Below are positions 15,326 to 24,486 of a stretch of DNA of 64,000 nucleotides, one piece after another. The stretch is from Riemerella anatipestifer (GTDB lineage Bacteria; Bacteroidota; Bacteroidia; Flavobacteriales; Weeksellaceae): assembly GCF_009663465.1 (NCBI RefSeq), contig NZ_QXHU01000004.1, forward strand, positions 82,672 to 146,671, read 5' to 3'. The position numbers and the translations under genes were made by a program. Numbering within the stretch: the stretch's first letter is position 1; each line of letters begins with the position of its first letter. The notes under the pieces were generated by a model. The model worked only from the letters and a program-made list of their open reading frames with translations, had not been told where the DNA came from and searched no databases.

Positions 15326-17491
15326 TTAGTTTTCAGCCTTTTCTATAATTTTAAAATCTAATTGTTTTTGGATGAGATTAGCTTTCATTACTTTAATTTT
15401 AACGGTGTCTCCTAGTTGATAACTATTGCCTGTTCTACTACCATAGACGGCGTGGGTTTTGGCATCGTACTGATAAGAATCATCCATTAAATCCCTTAGT
15501 TTTATTAAGCCTTCGGCACCATTTTCAGGAATTTGAACCCAGAAACCAAATTCGGCAACGCCAGAAACAACGCCAGTAAACACCTCGCCAAGATGTTTCT
15601 CCATAAACTTAACTTGCATAAATTTAATAGAATCTCTTTCGGCATCTGCGGCTAGGCGTTCCATTGCAGAGCAGTGTTTAGATTTTTCTTCGTATTCTGC
15701 TTTGTCGGGAGATTTGCCTTGGTCTAGATAGTGTTGTAATAGTCGGTGAGCTATAAGGTCGGGATAACGGCGGATAGGAGAAGTAAAGTGGGTATAATAC
15801 TCAAACCCTAAACCATAGTGTCCTATTGGCTCGGTAGAATAAACGGCTTTACTCATAGAACGCATTGCGAGGGTTTCAATCATATTTTCTTCGCCTTTAC
15901 CTTTAACAGATTTTAAAAGCTCGTTCATATTCTCCGCTACCTTTTGAGAGTTAGCAAGGTTCATTTTATAACCAAAAGTGGCTACAAAATCCCTTAGTGC
16001 TTCTAATTTGGTTGGGTCTGGGTCGTCGTGTACTCTATAAATGAAGGTTTTGCCAGTAGGGCTCCCTTTTTTGTTAAGAGAAATAAACTCAGATACTTTT
16101 CTGTTGGCGAGGAGCATAAATTCTTCTATAAGATGATTGGAGTCTTTGCTTACCTTGAAATAAACGCCTATAGGTTCGTTGTTTTCGTCTAAGTTAAATC
16201 TGACTTCACTTCGGTCAAAAGTAATTGCCCCTTTTCTAATACGCTCTTCTCTAAGGATTTTAGCGAGTTTGTCTAGGGTTAAAATTTCATCAGCCAAATC
16301 TCCTTTGCCTGTTTCTATACGTTCTTGAGCTTCTTCGTAGGTAAACCTTCTGTCGGAGTGTATTACGGTGCGTCCAAACCATTGTTTCTTTATTTCAGCC
16401 TTATCATTGAGTTCAAACACGGCGGAGAAGGTGTATTTGTCCTCATTAGGACGAAGTGAGCAAACCTCATTACTAAGTACTTCAGGAAGCATAGGTACCA
16501 CTCTATCTACTAAATATACAGAAGTGGCTCTCTGATAGGCTTCTTGGTCTAGCAATGTGTTGGGAACAACATAATGAGATACATCGGCAATATGTACCCC
16601 AATTTCCCAGTTTCCATTCTCTAACTTTCTTATGGAAAGAGCATCGTCAAAGTCTTTAGCATCTTTTGGGTCTATGGTAAAGGTACAAATACCTCTCATA
16701 TCCCATCTTTTTTTTACCTCGTCGTCTCTTATCTCTCGGTCTATGGCATCTGCTTCTTGCTCTACTTCCTCTGGGAAAGCATAAGGAAGACCATATTCTG
16801 CTAATATAGAATGTATTTCGGTTTCATGGCTACCAGGAGTTCCTAACACTTTAACGATTTCTCCGTGAGGATTTTTCTCGGTAGGATTCCATTCTACCAT
16901 TTTTACCACTACTTTATCGCCATCTTTAGCCCCGTTGATTTTGTTTCGTGGTACAAAAATATCTGTGTTGATTTGCTTTTTATCACAAACCACAAATCCA
17001 AAATCTTTATGCTTTATAAACTCGAAAGTTCCTACAAATTCTTTACGGTTTCTTTCTAGTACTTCTATTACGGAGCCTTCTAGCTTTTTTGATTTGAAGT
17101 GATAGGTTACAATAAGAACTTTGTCTCCTTGTAGGGCATCTTTTACATTTTTGGAGTGGATAAAAATATCCTCCTCTAAACCTTCTACTCTCACATATGC
17201 ATTGCCAGAGTGGTTAAAATCTATAAATCCTGTAAGAGTGTCTTTTATTTTAAGGTCTATAATATACTTGCCTTTTTCTACTTCTTTTATTCTCTCGTCT
17301 GCTAAGAGTTTGTGTAAGGCTTGTATAACCTGTTCTCTCTGGCGAGGGTTTTTGTAGTCTATACCATCAGCTATCTGCTTATAATTATATATTTTAGCAG
17401 ATTGTTTGTTCATAAAACTAAGGATTTGCCTTCCTAAATCCTTTAATTTTCCCTCATTTTTTTTTGATATGTATTTTTTTTTCTTTGCCAT
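15326..17491 (-). CDS. rnr: Ribonuclease R
   Basis: A processive 3'-to-5' exoribonuclease that degrades structured RNA and defective rRNA and mRNA. 721 residues in the RNase II/R order: basic N-terminus with a helix-turn-helix-like part (about 10-65), cold-shock OB domains (about 70-225), the RNB catalytic domain with FTIDPKDAKDFDDALSI near 272-288 (the acidic residues bind the catalytic metal), and a C-terminal S1 domain (about 635-715, ending in FWVQIPENGAEGLIKLRDL and the following strands). The length and S1 domain fit RNase R rather than RNase II. Confidence 0.95.
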   Translation of the reverse strand: MAKKKKYISKKNEGKLKDLGRQILSFMNKQSAKIYNYKQIADGIDYKNPRQREQVIQALHKLLADERIKEVEKGKYIIDLKIKDTLTGFIDFNHSGNAYVRVEGLEEDIFIHSKNVKDALQGDKVLIVTYHFKSKKLEGSVIEVLERNRKEFVGTFEFIKHKDFGFVVCDKKQINTDIFVPRNKINGAKDGDKVVVKMVEWNPTEKNPHGEIVKVLGTPGSHETEIHSILAEYGLPYAFPEEVEQEADAIDREIRDDEVKKRWDMRGICTFTIDPKDAKDFDDALSIRKLENGNWEIGVHIADVSHYVVPNTLLDQEAYQRATSVYLVDRVVPMLPEVLSNEVCSLRPNEDKYTFSAVFELNDKAEIKKQWFGRTVIHSDRRFTYEEAQERIETGKGDLADEILTLDKLAKILREERIRKGAITFDRSEVRFNLDENNEPIGVYFKVSKDSNHLIEEFMLLANRKVSEFISLNKKGSPTGKTFIYRVHDDPDPTKLEALRDFVATFGYKMNLANSQKVAENMNELLKSVKGKGEENMIETLAMRSMSKAVYSTEPIGHYGLGFEYYTHFTSPIRRYPDLIAHRLLQHYLDQGKSPDKAEYEEKSKHCSAMERLAADAERDSIKFMQVKFMEKHLGEVFTGVVSGVAEFGFWVQIPENGAEGLIKLRDLMDDSYQYDAKTHAVYGSRTGNSYQLGDTVKIKVMKANLIQKQLDFKIIEKAEN

Positions 17492-17556
17492 TTTTGATAT
17501 GTATTTTTATGATTAAGAATTTGTTAGAGGGGCGTGATGGTAAATTTTGTTAAACT

Positions 17557-17988
17557 TTAGCAAGATGCTATTTTAGACACTCTATTCTGGTGTCTCCCTC
17601 CTTCAAACTCGGTATTTAAAAATGTTTTGATGATTTCTAGTGCCAGTTCTTTTGAAATAAAACGAGCAGGAACGGCTACCATATTGCAATTATTATGCTG
17701 TCTAGCTAAGGCTCCAAGCTCTGGCATCCAACACAACGCACATCTGATGCCTTGGTGTTTGTTAGCAGTAAGCTGTACACCTTGCCCGCTACCACAAATG
17801 AGTATGCCCATTTCGTTTTCACCGTTTTCTACAGAACTCGCTGCAGGATGTACAAAATCTGGATAATCTACGGAGTTAGCAGAATTTGTGCCAAAGTCGG
17901 TAATATGGTATTCATTGGCTAATTCTTTTTTGATAAACTCCTTGTATTCAAACCCAGCGTGGTCGCAAGCGATAGCAATTTTTTTCAT
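17557..17988 (-). CDS. rpiB: Ribose-5-phosphate isomerase B
   Basis: Interconverts ribose 5-phosphate and ribulose 5-phosphate in the pentose phosphate pathway. RpiB/LacAB family motifs: ACDHAGFEYK (7-16, substrate phosphate and ring-opening residues) and ICGSGQGVQLTANKHQGIRC near 63-82, with the general-base Cys replaced in part by this GSGQG loop arrangement as in RpiB. Then come ARQHNNCN and FEGGRHQNRVSKI. 143 residues is the normal size. It lies 65 bp upstream of rnr on the same strand. Confidence 0.94.
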   Translation of the reverse strand: MKKIAIACDHAGFEYKEFIKKELANEYHITDFGTNSANSVDYPDFVHPAASSVENGENEMGILICGSGQGVQLTANKHQGIRCALCWMPELGALARQHNNCNMVAVPARFISKELALEIIKTFLNTEFEGGRHQNRVSKIASC

Positions 17989-18071
17989 TTTTAAAATAAA
18001 TTTTTATTAGACTTCCCACAAAAATAGCATTTAAAAATGAAAACTTATGAATTTATATCGTACAAATGTTT

Positions 18072-19175
18072 TTATATAATGTTTGATTCTGCAATTACTT
18101 GATGATAAAGTGAAAGGATTTTCTCTTCGTCCTTTTCCCAACATAGGGCTTCTGCTGCTTTTTCTAGTTCGGGTTGGTAGTGCAATCGTCCCTTTTCTAG
18201 CACACGGGTTATGGCTTCGGCAAGTACTTTTGGATCGTGAGAATCTACCATTTCTCCCACTTTAAAATCGTTATAAACCCTTTTCATTTCAGGGAAGTTT
18301 ATCATCACGATAGGAACTCTACTCTGTATATAATCTGTCACTTTGTTCGGTAGAGAGTAGAGGTAGCTTACGCTTCCGTTTTCTTCAATACTAAGACCGA
18401 CATCTGCCGTTTGAGTGAGTTTCCTTAGCTCTGCGGGGTGTAACTTTCCTAGAAACGAAACTTTATGGTTTAGATTTAATTTTTTTGTCAATGCTTCATA
18501 TTCTTCCCTTTTGGGACCATCTCCAGCAATTTTAAAAATGACATTATCAAGATAGTTTAAAGCTCGTATAGCTTTATCTATGCCTCTAGACTGGTTGATG
18601 GCTCCTTGGTATAAAATTACTTTTGGAGTGTTTTGAGCTATAATGATAGGTGTGGTGATTTTTCTAGGGATATTACGCACCACTACAGGACGTACGGGAT
18701 AGCGTTCTCTAAACCATTGGGCATAGCTTTCGCTTTCTGTCATCATATATTTGATTTTAGGAAGCGAATATCGTTCTACCAATTGCCAAATTTTTTGCGT
18801 CCATCTTCCTTTAATGGCTGGCATTTCGGTGAAGATTTCGTGACTATCAAAAATAAGAGGAATACCTAATTTTTTGGAAACCCAAAGGTTGGGGAGTATT
18901 GCATCTATATCGTTGGCGTGTAAGATGGTGTTTTTGTTCGCCTTTTTCAATAATTCGGTATAAAGTTTTTTATTGAACTCAAGGTATGCTCCACGGAGAT
19001 TTTTCGATTTGATGTGTATTCTGCTAAAAGGATAAGGGCGCTCCATTGCTCCATTTCCTCCCCAATCGTTTCCAATGAGTTCTATTTGATAACCGTTGTC
19101 ATAGAGAGTTTGGCAAACTTTTTCTATCCTCTGGTCTGTATATAAATTGCTGAAAGCTGATACAATTACTTTCAT
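18072..19175 (-). CDS. Glycosyltransferase family 4-like
   Basis: A GT-B fold sugar transferase probably acting on a surface glycan at the cytoplasmic membrane. The N-terminal domain begins MKVIVSAFSNLYTDQRIEKV and contains LIFDSHEIF. The C-terminal domain has VILYQGAINQSRGIDKAIRA (about 215-234), IAGDGPKREEYE and the ExxxxxxE-type region SIEENGSVSYLYSLPNKVTDY, which binds the nucleotide sugar. The ATG overlaps the stop of the small membrane protein gene (ATGA, 19172-19175). Donor and acceptor cannot be deduced. Confidence 0.88.
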   Translation of the reverse strand: MKVIVSAFSNLYTDQRIEKVCQTLYDNGYQIELIGNDWGGNGAMERPYPFSRIHIKSKNLRGAYLEFNKKLYTELLKKANKNTILHANDIDAILPNLWVSKKLGIPLIFDSHEIFTEMPAIKGRWTQKIWQLVERYSLPKIKYMMTESESYAQWFRERYPVRPVVVRNIPRKITTPIIIAQNTPKVILYQGAINQSRGIDKAIRALNYLDNVIFKIAGDGPKREEYEALTKKLNLNHKVSFLGKLHPAELRKLTQTADVGLSIEENGSVSYLYSLPNKVTDYIQSRVPIVMINFPEMKRVYNDFKVGEMVDSHDPKVLAEAITRVLEKGRLHYQPELEKAAEALCWEKDEEKILSLYHQVIAESNII

Positions 19176-19384
19176 TGCTTTTTGGCTAAGAAAAGATAAT
19201 ATACCTGAACTATAGAAATAAGAATATTGGTGATAATTACAGGTAGGCTATCTATCAAGAAACCATAGGTTACAAACAGCAGACAGCCAATGAGGTTTAC
19301 CATTCTTATCTTGTTAATTTCTTTTAGTAAAAAACTGATAGCAACAAAGGCTGACGCTAAATAGCCTATATATTCGGGATTCAT
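19172..19384 (-). CDS. Small membrane protein, YgjV/SemiSWEET-like
   Basis: 70 residues forming about three hydrophobic segments: YIGYLASAFVAISFLLKE, MVNLIGCLLFVTYGFLI and VIITNILISIVQVYYLF. The small repeated three-helix layout resembles YgjV-type inner membrane proteins and half-transporters of the SemiSWEET type; the exact family is uncertain. It is translationally coupled (4-bp overlap) to the glycosyltransferase gene, which suggests a joint role or merely a shared transcript. Confidence 0.7.
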   Translation of the reverse strand: MNPEYIGYLASAFVAISFLLKEINKIRMVNLIGCLLFVTYGFLIDSLPVIITNILISIVQVYYLFLAKKQ

Positions 19385-19453
19385 AGTTTAAATTTTTACA
19401 AAACTAAGAAAAATATGCCATAAAGTCATTTTTTATCTTTGGTAAAGTATTTG

Positions 19454-19461
19454 TAACTTTG
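19454..19461 (+). promoter_or_regulatory. Candidate -7 box upstream of clpC
   Basis: TAACTTTG fits the Bacteroidota -7 consensus TAnnTTTG. A second match, TATCTTTG, lies at 19434-19441. Both are within 100 bp upstream of clpC. Confidence 0.45.
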
Positions 19462-19529
19462 GACAAGTCTAAATAAACATTTTGAAGAATGAATCAATGG
19501 GTTTGTTTAGGAATCAATGACGAACAATT

Positions 19530-22034
19530 ATGATGAGTAATAAATTTTCGGGAGGATTGGATAAAGTCCTCAAAGCGAGTGCTAAAGAAGCAAAAAGATT
19601 AGAAAGTGAATTTCTTAATACCGAACATCTCCTTTTAGGGATTATCAAAACGGATAATTCTGCTAAGGAAATCTTACAGAATTTACAGGTAGATTTAACC
19701 CAGATAAGAAGAAAGATAGAGGCTTTAAACTCCTTAGGTTCCAATGTGTTTCCACCAAAAGAAATGGAGGTAATACCATTTACTAAAATGGCGGATTATG
19801 CACTTAAAAGAGCGGATTTAGAGAGTAAAAGTTATCGTTCAGAACATATCAATACCGTTCATTTACTATTGGGTATTCTTTACAAAATGGAAGACCCTAC
19901 AACCCAAATTCTAGAAAGTTATGATGTGGACTATGAGGCGGTTACTAAAGAATATCGCACAATGTTGGAGCAAAACGGGATTTTGCCTAAAATGAGTAGT
20001 GCCTATGACGATAATGAAGAAAGAGAGAGTTTTGGGCAATCTAATAAACCGACTAGTAATATCGGAACTGCAAAAAGTAAAACACCTACCTTAGATAATT
20101 TCGGTAGAGATTTAACGGCTTTAGCTAAAGAAGGAAGGCTAGACCCAGTGATTGGTAGGGAAAAAGAGATTGAACGAGTATCACAAATTTTGTCTAGAAG
20201 AAAGAAAAACAATCCCCTTCTCATTGGGGAGCCTGGTGTGGGGAAATCTGCCATTGCGGAAGGTTTGGCATTAAGGATACATCAGAAAAGAGTTTCTCGT
20301 GTATTGTACAATAAGCGTGTAATCACCTTAGATTTAGCTAGTTTGGTGGCAGGGACTAAGTACAGAGGTCAGTTTGAGGAAAGAATGAAAGCAATTATGA
20401 CAGAGCTTGAAAAAAATAGAGATGTCATTTTGTTCATAGACGAGTTGCATACTATTGTAGGAGCAGGAGGTTCTACGGGAAGCTTAGATGCGTCTAATAT
20501 GTTCAAACCTGCGTTGGCAAGGGGTGAAATACAATGCATTGGAGCCACTACTTTAGATGAGTACAGACAGCATATAGAGAAAGATGGTGCTTTGGAGAGA
20601 CGTTTCCAAAAAGTAATGGTAGAGCCGACTTCCATAGAAGAAACCATTCAGATTTTGTATCAAATTAAAGATAAGTACGAAGAACATCATAATGTAATTT
20701 ATACAGATGATGCCATCAAGGCTTGTGTTAATCTTACTTCTAGATATATCACAGATAGATTTTTACCAGACAAAGCCATAGATGCTATGGATGAAGCGGG
20801 TTCTAGGGTTTACATTAAAAATATGAAAGTCCCTACTGAGCTTGTAGATTTTGAAGCCAAAATAGAAGAAGCTAAAGACCTTAAACAAAAAGCAGTTAAG
20901 GCTCAAGACTATCTAGAAGCGAGAAGGCTTAAAGACGAAGAAGAGCGTTTGCAAATAGAACTTAATTTGGTTCAAGAAGAATGGGATAGAAATGTAAAGG
21001 AAATGAAAGAAACGGTTACAGAAGAGAATGTAGCAGAAGTAGTATCAATGATGAGTGGTGTTCCTGTAACTAAAGTTGGCAAAAACGAGCTTGATAAACT
21101 TGCCGAAATGGACAAAAATCTTAATGGCAAGGTGATTGGTCAAGAAGAAGCCGTTAAAAAAGTAGTGAAATCTATCCAAAGAAATAGAACAGGACTAAAA
21201 GACCCTAACCGACCTATTGGTACTTTTATTTTCCTAGGAACTACAGGAGTTGGTAAAACAGAGTTAGCAAAAGTAATGGCGAAAGAATTGTTCAACTCCG
21301 AAGATGCACTCATAAGAATAGATATGAGCGAATATATGGAGAAATTTGCGGTGTCTAGGCTTGTAGGTGCTCCTCCAGGATATGTAGGTTACGAGGAAGG
21401 CGGGCAACTTACAGAAGCTGTTAGGAGAAAGCCTTATTCGGTAGTGCTTTTAGATGAGATAGAGAAAGCTCACTCTGATGTATTTAACCTATTGTTGCAG
21501 ATTTTAGATGAAGGTTTCGTAACGGATAGTTTGGGTAGAAAAATAGACTTTAGAAATACGATTGTTATTTTGACCTCTAACATTGGTACTCGTCAACTGA
21601 AAGATTTTGGTGATGGCGTAGGCTTCGGAACTTCAGCGAAAAAATCTAGTACCGATGCCCACGCAAGAAGTACGATAGAGTCGGCTCTTAAAAAAGCATT
21701 TGCTCCGGAGTTTTTAAATAGAATAGATGATATTATTATTTTCAACGCATTAGAGAAAGAAGATATTAAGAAAATTATAGATTTAGAACTTAATAAACTT
21801 TACCAAAGGCTAAGTAAGTTGGGTTATACTGTGAGCCTTACGGAAGAAGCCAAGGACTTTATTGCTGAGAAAGGTTGGGATAAAGACTTTGGTGCTAGAC
21901 CACTGAAAAGAGCGGTACAAAAGTATATAGAAGATTTACTAGCCGAGCTTTTGGTGACCAAACAATTAAGTGAAGGCGAAAGAGTAGTCTTAAAACTAAA
22001 TGAAGCTAAAGACGCTTTAGAAAAACAAAATTAA
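19530..22034 (+). CDS. clpC: ATP-dependent Clp protease ATPase subunit ClpC
   Basis: A Hsp100 AAA+ unfoldase that feeds proteins to ClpP. 834 residues: duplicated Clp N-domain (about 1-150), AAA1 with Walker A GEPGVGKSA near 233-241 and FIDELHT, a UVR/coiled-coil middle segment (EARRLKDEEERLQIEL, near 463-480), AAA2 with GTTGVGKTE near 570-578 and VVLLDEIEKAH, and a C-terminal ClpB-D2-small domain. The UVR motif and short middle domain mark ClpC rather than ClpB. The second ATG of ATGATG could equally be the start. A strong terminator follows at 22050. Confidence 0.95.
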   Translation: MMSNKFSGGLDKVLKASAKEAKRLESEFLNTEHLLLGIIKTDNSAKEILQNLQVDLTQIRRKIEALNSLGSNVFPPKEMEVIPFTKMADYALKRADLESKSYRSEHINTVHLLLGILYKMEDPTTQILESYDVDYEAVTKEYRTMLEQNGILPKMSSAYDDNEERESFGQSNKPTSNIGTAKSKTPTLDNFGRDLTALAKEGRLDPVIGREKEIERVSQILSRRKKNNPLLIGEPGVGKSAIAEGLALRIHQKRVSRVLYNKRVITLDLASLVAGTKYRGQFEERMKAIMTELEKNRDVILFIDELHTIVGAGGSTGSLDASNMFKPALARGEIQCIGATTLDEYRQHIEKDGALERRFQKVMVEPTSIEETIQILYQIKDKYEEHHNVIYTDDAIKACVNLTSRYITDRFLPDKAIDAMDEAGSRVYIKNMKVPTELVDFEAKIEEAKDLKQKAVKAQDYLEARRLKDEEERLQIELNLVQEEWDRNVKEMKETVTEENVAEVVSMMSGVPVTKVGKNELDKLAEMDKNLNGKVIGQEEAVKKVVKSIQRNRTGLKDPNRPIGTFIFLGTTGVGKTELAKVMAKELFNSEDALIRIDMSEYMEKFAVSRLVGAPPGYVGYEEGGQLTEAVRRKPYSVVLLDEIEKAHSDVFNLLLQILDEGFVTDSLGRKIDFRNTIVILTSNIGTRQLKDFGDGVGFGTSAKKSSTDAHARSTIESALKKAFAPEFLNRIDDIIIFNALEKEDIKKIIDLELNKLYQRLSKLGYTVSLTEEAKDFIAEKGWDKDFGARPLKRAVQKYIEDLLAELLVTKQLSEGERVVLKLNEAKDALEKQN

Positions 22035-22049
22035 ATAATTGATGTAGGT

Positions 22050-22088
22050 AAAATCCACTAAACCTTGTGTTTAGTGGATTTTGCTTTT
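22050..22088 (+). terminator. Rho-independent terminator after clpC
   Basis: A perfect 14-bp stem (22050-22063 with 22069-22082, loop CTTGT) followed by TTGCTTTTTG. Confidence 0.85.
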
Positions 22089-22107
22089 TGAAATTTGAAA
22101 TAGAGCT

Positions 22108-23073
22108 ATGATAAATATTGCTATTCTTGGGTTGGGGTTTATGGGAAAAAAATACCTTACAGCCATTGAGGGAATTGATGAAGCACAAGTTTCTGCAATC
22201 ATAGATGGTTTAGCTACTGAAAACATAGAGGATATACCTTATTTTAAATCTTTAGATGATTTTTTAAGTTCAGAAATTAAGGTGGATTTAGTGGTAATAT
22301 CAACGCCCAACTATCTTCATTTTCCCCAAGCAAAAGCACTTTTAGAATATGGGTATCATATTTTAATAGAGAAACCGTTTTGTCTAAAAGGTTCTGAGAT
22401 GGAAGCTTTAATTAAAATCGCTCAAGAAAGGCAACTGAAAATATTTTTTTCTACTCCAAATAGGTTTTCTCCTGCTTTGGCGTGGTTGAAAAGGATTCAG
22501 TCCGAAAATATTTTAGGACAGCCGTACCTTGTTCAAGTCAATTGCTTTTGGAATAGAGACCAAAGATATTATACACCACAATCTTGGAAGGGTAAAAAAG
22601 AGCTAGATGGAGGCACTTTATACACTCAGTTTTTTCATTTTTTAGATTTAATACTTTTTACCTTCGGAAAGGCAGAGCTACTGTCAAGTTATATGGGTGT
22701 CTTTAGACATCAGTCTTTGATAGAGATAGAAGATACAGGAATACTCACTCTAAAGTTGGCAACGGGAGGTTTAGTTAATTTTAATTTCACTACGGCGGTT
22801 TGGGATAAAAATATGGAAACTTCTATGAATATCATTGCTGAAAATGGGAGTGTTAAAATTTCTGGGCAGTACTTTGATGAGGTAAGTCTTTGTAATCTTA
22901 AAAACTACAAATTTAGTTTAGATGAAATTACTGATAATGAGTGTTCTAATTTGCAATTAAATTTAAAGTATGCATTAAAAAAACTTTCCGATACAGAATG
23001 TGATTTGGAAGAAATGCTTTATCATCAGAATTTAATTTCTTTGGTGGAGAACATCTATAGAAGCTCAAAATAA
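22108..23073 (+). CDS. Gfo/Idh/MocA-family sugar dehydrogenase
   Basis: An NAD(P)-dependent oxidoreductase. The Rossmann start is INIAILGLGFMGKKY (2-16), the family motif EKPF is at about 88-91, and the substrate domain has WNRDQRYYTPQSWKGKKELD and GGTLYTQFFHFLDL with the catalytic-site His. The last stretch resembles WlbA/WbpB, which oxidise UDP-GlcNAc-uronate during synthesis of diacetamido-uronic acid sugars of LPS; that specificity is inference. Two glycosyltransferase genes follow nearby, consistent with a glycan role. Confidence 0.87.
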   Translation: MINIAILGLGFMGKKYLTAIEGIDEAQVSAIIDGLATENIEDIPYFKSLDDFLSSEIKVDLVVISTPNYLHFPQAKALLEYGYHILIEKPFCLKGSEMEALIKIAQERQLKIFFSTPNRFSPALAWLKRIQSENILGQPYLVQVNCFWNRDQRYYTPQSWKGKKELDGGTLYTQFFHFLDLILFTFGKAELLSSYMGVFRHQSLIEIEDTGILTLKLATGGLVNFNFTTAVWDKNMETSMNIIAENGSVKISGQYFDEVSLCNLKNYKFSLDEITDNECSNLQLNLKYALKKLSDTECDLEEMLYHQNLISLVENIYRSSK

Positions 23074-23082
23074 AAAACTTCT

Positions 23083-23090
23083 TATCTTTG
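23083..23090 (+). promoter_or_regulatory. Candidate -7 box at sufE
   Basis: TATCTTTG matches TAnnTTTG and ends only 4 bases before the sufE ATG (23095). If it is used, the mRNA would be leaderless or nearly so; alternatively sufE is only read through from upstream. Confidence 0.4.
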
Positions 23091-23094
23091 TGAT

Positions 23095-23514
23095 ATGACT
23101 ATAAAGGAAAAACAACAAGAACTGATAGACGAGTTTGCTTTCTTAGACGATTGGGAGCAAAAATACGAGTATATTATAGATTTAGGCAAAGAGCTTAAAG
23201 GGCTTTCCGAAGATAAAAAGCAGGAGGAAAATTTGATAAAAGGCTGTCAATCTAAGGTATGGTTAGATGCTTGTTTCAAAGATGGGAAAGTCTTTTTTGA
23301 GGCAGATTCAGATGGTATTTTGCCTAAAGGGATTATAGCAATGTTACTTTCTGTGTATAATGAACACTCTCCTCAAGAAATTCTAGATTCTGATTTTGAA
23401 TTTATTTCAGAGATAGGACTTCAAGAGTTTTTATCTCCTTCTCGTGCCAATGGTTTAGCCTCAATGATAAAACAAATTAAATTCTATGCTTTGGCATTCC
23501 AAGCCAAGGTCTAA
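23095..23514 (+). CDS. sufE: SufE-family cysteine desulfuration protein
   Basis: Accepts sulfur from the SufS cysteine desulfurase and passes it to the SufBCD scaffold for iron-sulfur cluster assembly. The active cysteine is Cys51 in LIKGCQSKVWL, the hallmark of SufE. The surrounding fold elements (FLDDWEQKYEYIIDLGKEL, SDGILPKGIIAMLLSVY, FLSPSRANGLASMIKQI) match over the full 139 residues. It is not next to other suf genes here. Confidence 0.93.
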   Translation: MTIKEKQQELIDEFAFLDDWEQKYEYIIDLGKELKGLSEDKKQEENLIKGCQSKVWLDACFKDGKVFFEADSDGILPKGIIAMLLSVYNEHSPQEILDSDFEFISEIGLQEFLSPSRANGLASMIKQIKFYALAFQAKV

Positions 23515-23523
23515 TAAAAAGAG

Positions 23524-24486
23524 ATGACGATACTAGCTTACCGTTTTTCTGCCTTTGGAGATGTGGCGATGATGGTGCCTGTGCTTAGAGAATTTTTAGA
23601 ACAAAATCCTCAAGTAGAGGTAATTATGGTCTCTCGTAAAAACTTCGCTGATTTATTTAACGGAATAGATAGGCTTAAATTTCACGGAGCAAATTTAGAA
23701 GAATACAAGGGTTTTTGGGGATTAAATAAGCTTCACAAAGAGCTGTTGAGTATTTACAAAATAAATGTTGTAGCGGATTTACACGATGTTATTAGGTCTA
23801 AAATTTTGAACCGACTATTTAGGCTAAAAGGAGTTCCTGTATTCAAGATAGATAAAGGTAAGGAACAAAAGAAAAAACTTACAGATATCTGGAATTTAGA
23901 CAAACGACAACTCAAATTAACCACAGAACGCTATGCAGATGTGTTTAGAGCCATAGGTTTTGAGGTTAAATTATCTCATCAGTATCAAGCTCTAGTGGCT
24001 GATAAAAAGGGGATTGGTTTTGCACCATTCGCACAGCATAAAGGGAAAATGCTTCCGTTAGAAAAGTCTTTTGAATTAGCAAAAATGATAGCAAAACAAA
24101 CCCCACTTTTCTTATTTGGAGGAGGAGCAAAGGAAGTAGAGATTTTGAGCCAATGGGAAAAGGAAATCCCAAATACAAAAAGCGTTGCGGGACGACTTTC
24201 ATTAAAGGAAGAATTAGAGAAAATTGCAGGGTTAGAAGTAATGATTTCTATGGATTCTGCTAATATGCATTTAGCAAGTTTGGTAGGCACTCGCTGCATT
24301 TCGGTATGGGCGGCTACACACTCTTTTGCAGGTTTTTTAGGGTATGGTCAAAAGGAAGAAGATATTGTGCAAGTGGAAGACCTTACTTGTCGACCTTGTT
24401 CAGTTTTTGGAGATAAAGCTTGCTATAGAGGCGATTGGGCTTGTTTGGAAGAAATAGATATACAAAAAATAGTAGATAAAATTTAA
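23524..24486 (+). CDS. Glycosyltransferase family 9 (heptosyltransferase-like)
   Basis: A GT-B enzyme of the ADP-heptose:LPS heptosyltransferase group, acting on the LPS core at the inner membrane. Visible: ILAYRFSAFGDVAMMVPVLR at the N-terminus (the R-x-x-x-x-GD motif), IGFAPFAQHKGKMLP near 160-174, and SMDSANMHLASLVGTRCISV with WAATHSFAGF near 240-270, which bind the nucleotide sugar. Three clustered cysteines (LTCRPCSVFGDKACYRGDWAC) near the C-terminus are also common in the family. It overlaps the next gene by one base. Confidence 0.9.
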   Translation: MTILAYRFSAFGDVAMMVPVLREFLEQNPQVEVIMVSRKNFADLFNGIDRLKFHGANLEEYKGFWGLNKLHKELLSIYKINVVADLHDVIRSKILNRLFRLKGVPVFKIDKGKEQKKKLTDIWNLDKRQLKLTTERYADVFRAIGFEVKLSHQYQALVADKKGIGFAPFAQHKGKMLPLEKSFELAKMIAKQTPLFLFGGGAKEVEILSQWEKEIPNTKSVAGRLSLKEELEKIAGLEVMISMDSANMHLASLVGTRCISVWAATHSFAGFLGYGQKEEDIVQVEDLTCRPCSVFGDKACYRGDWACLEEIDIQKIVDKI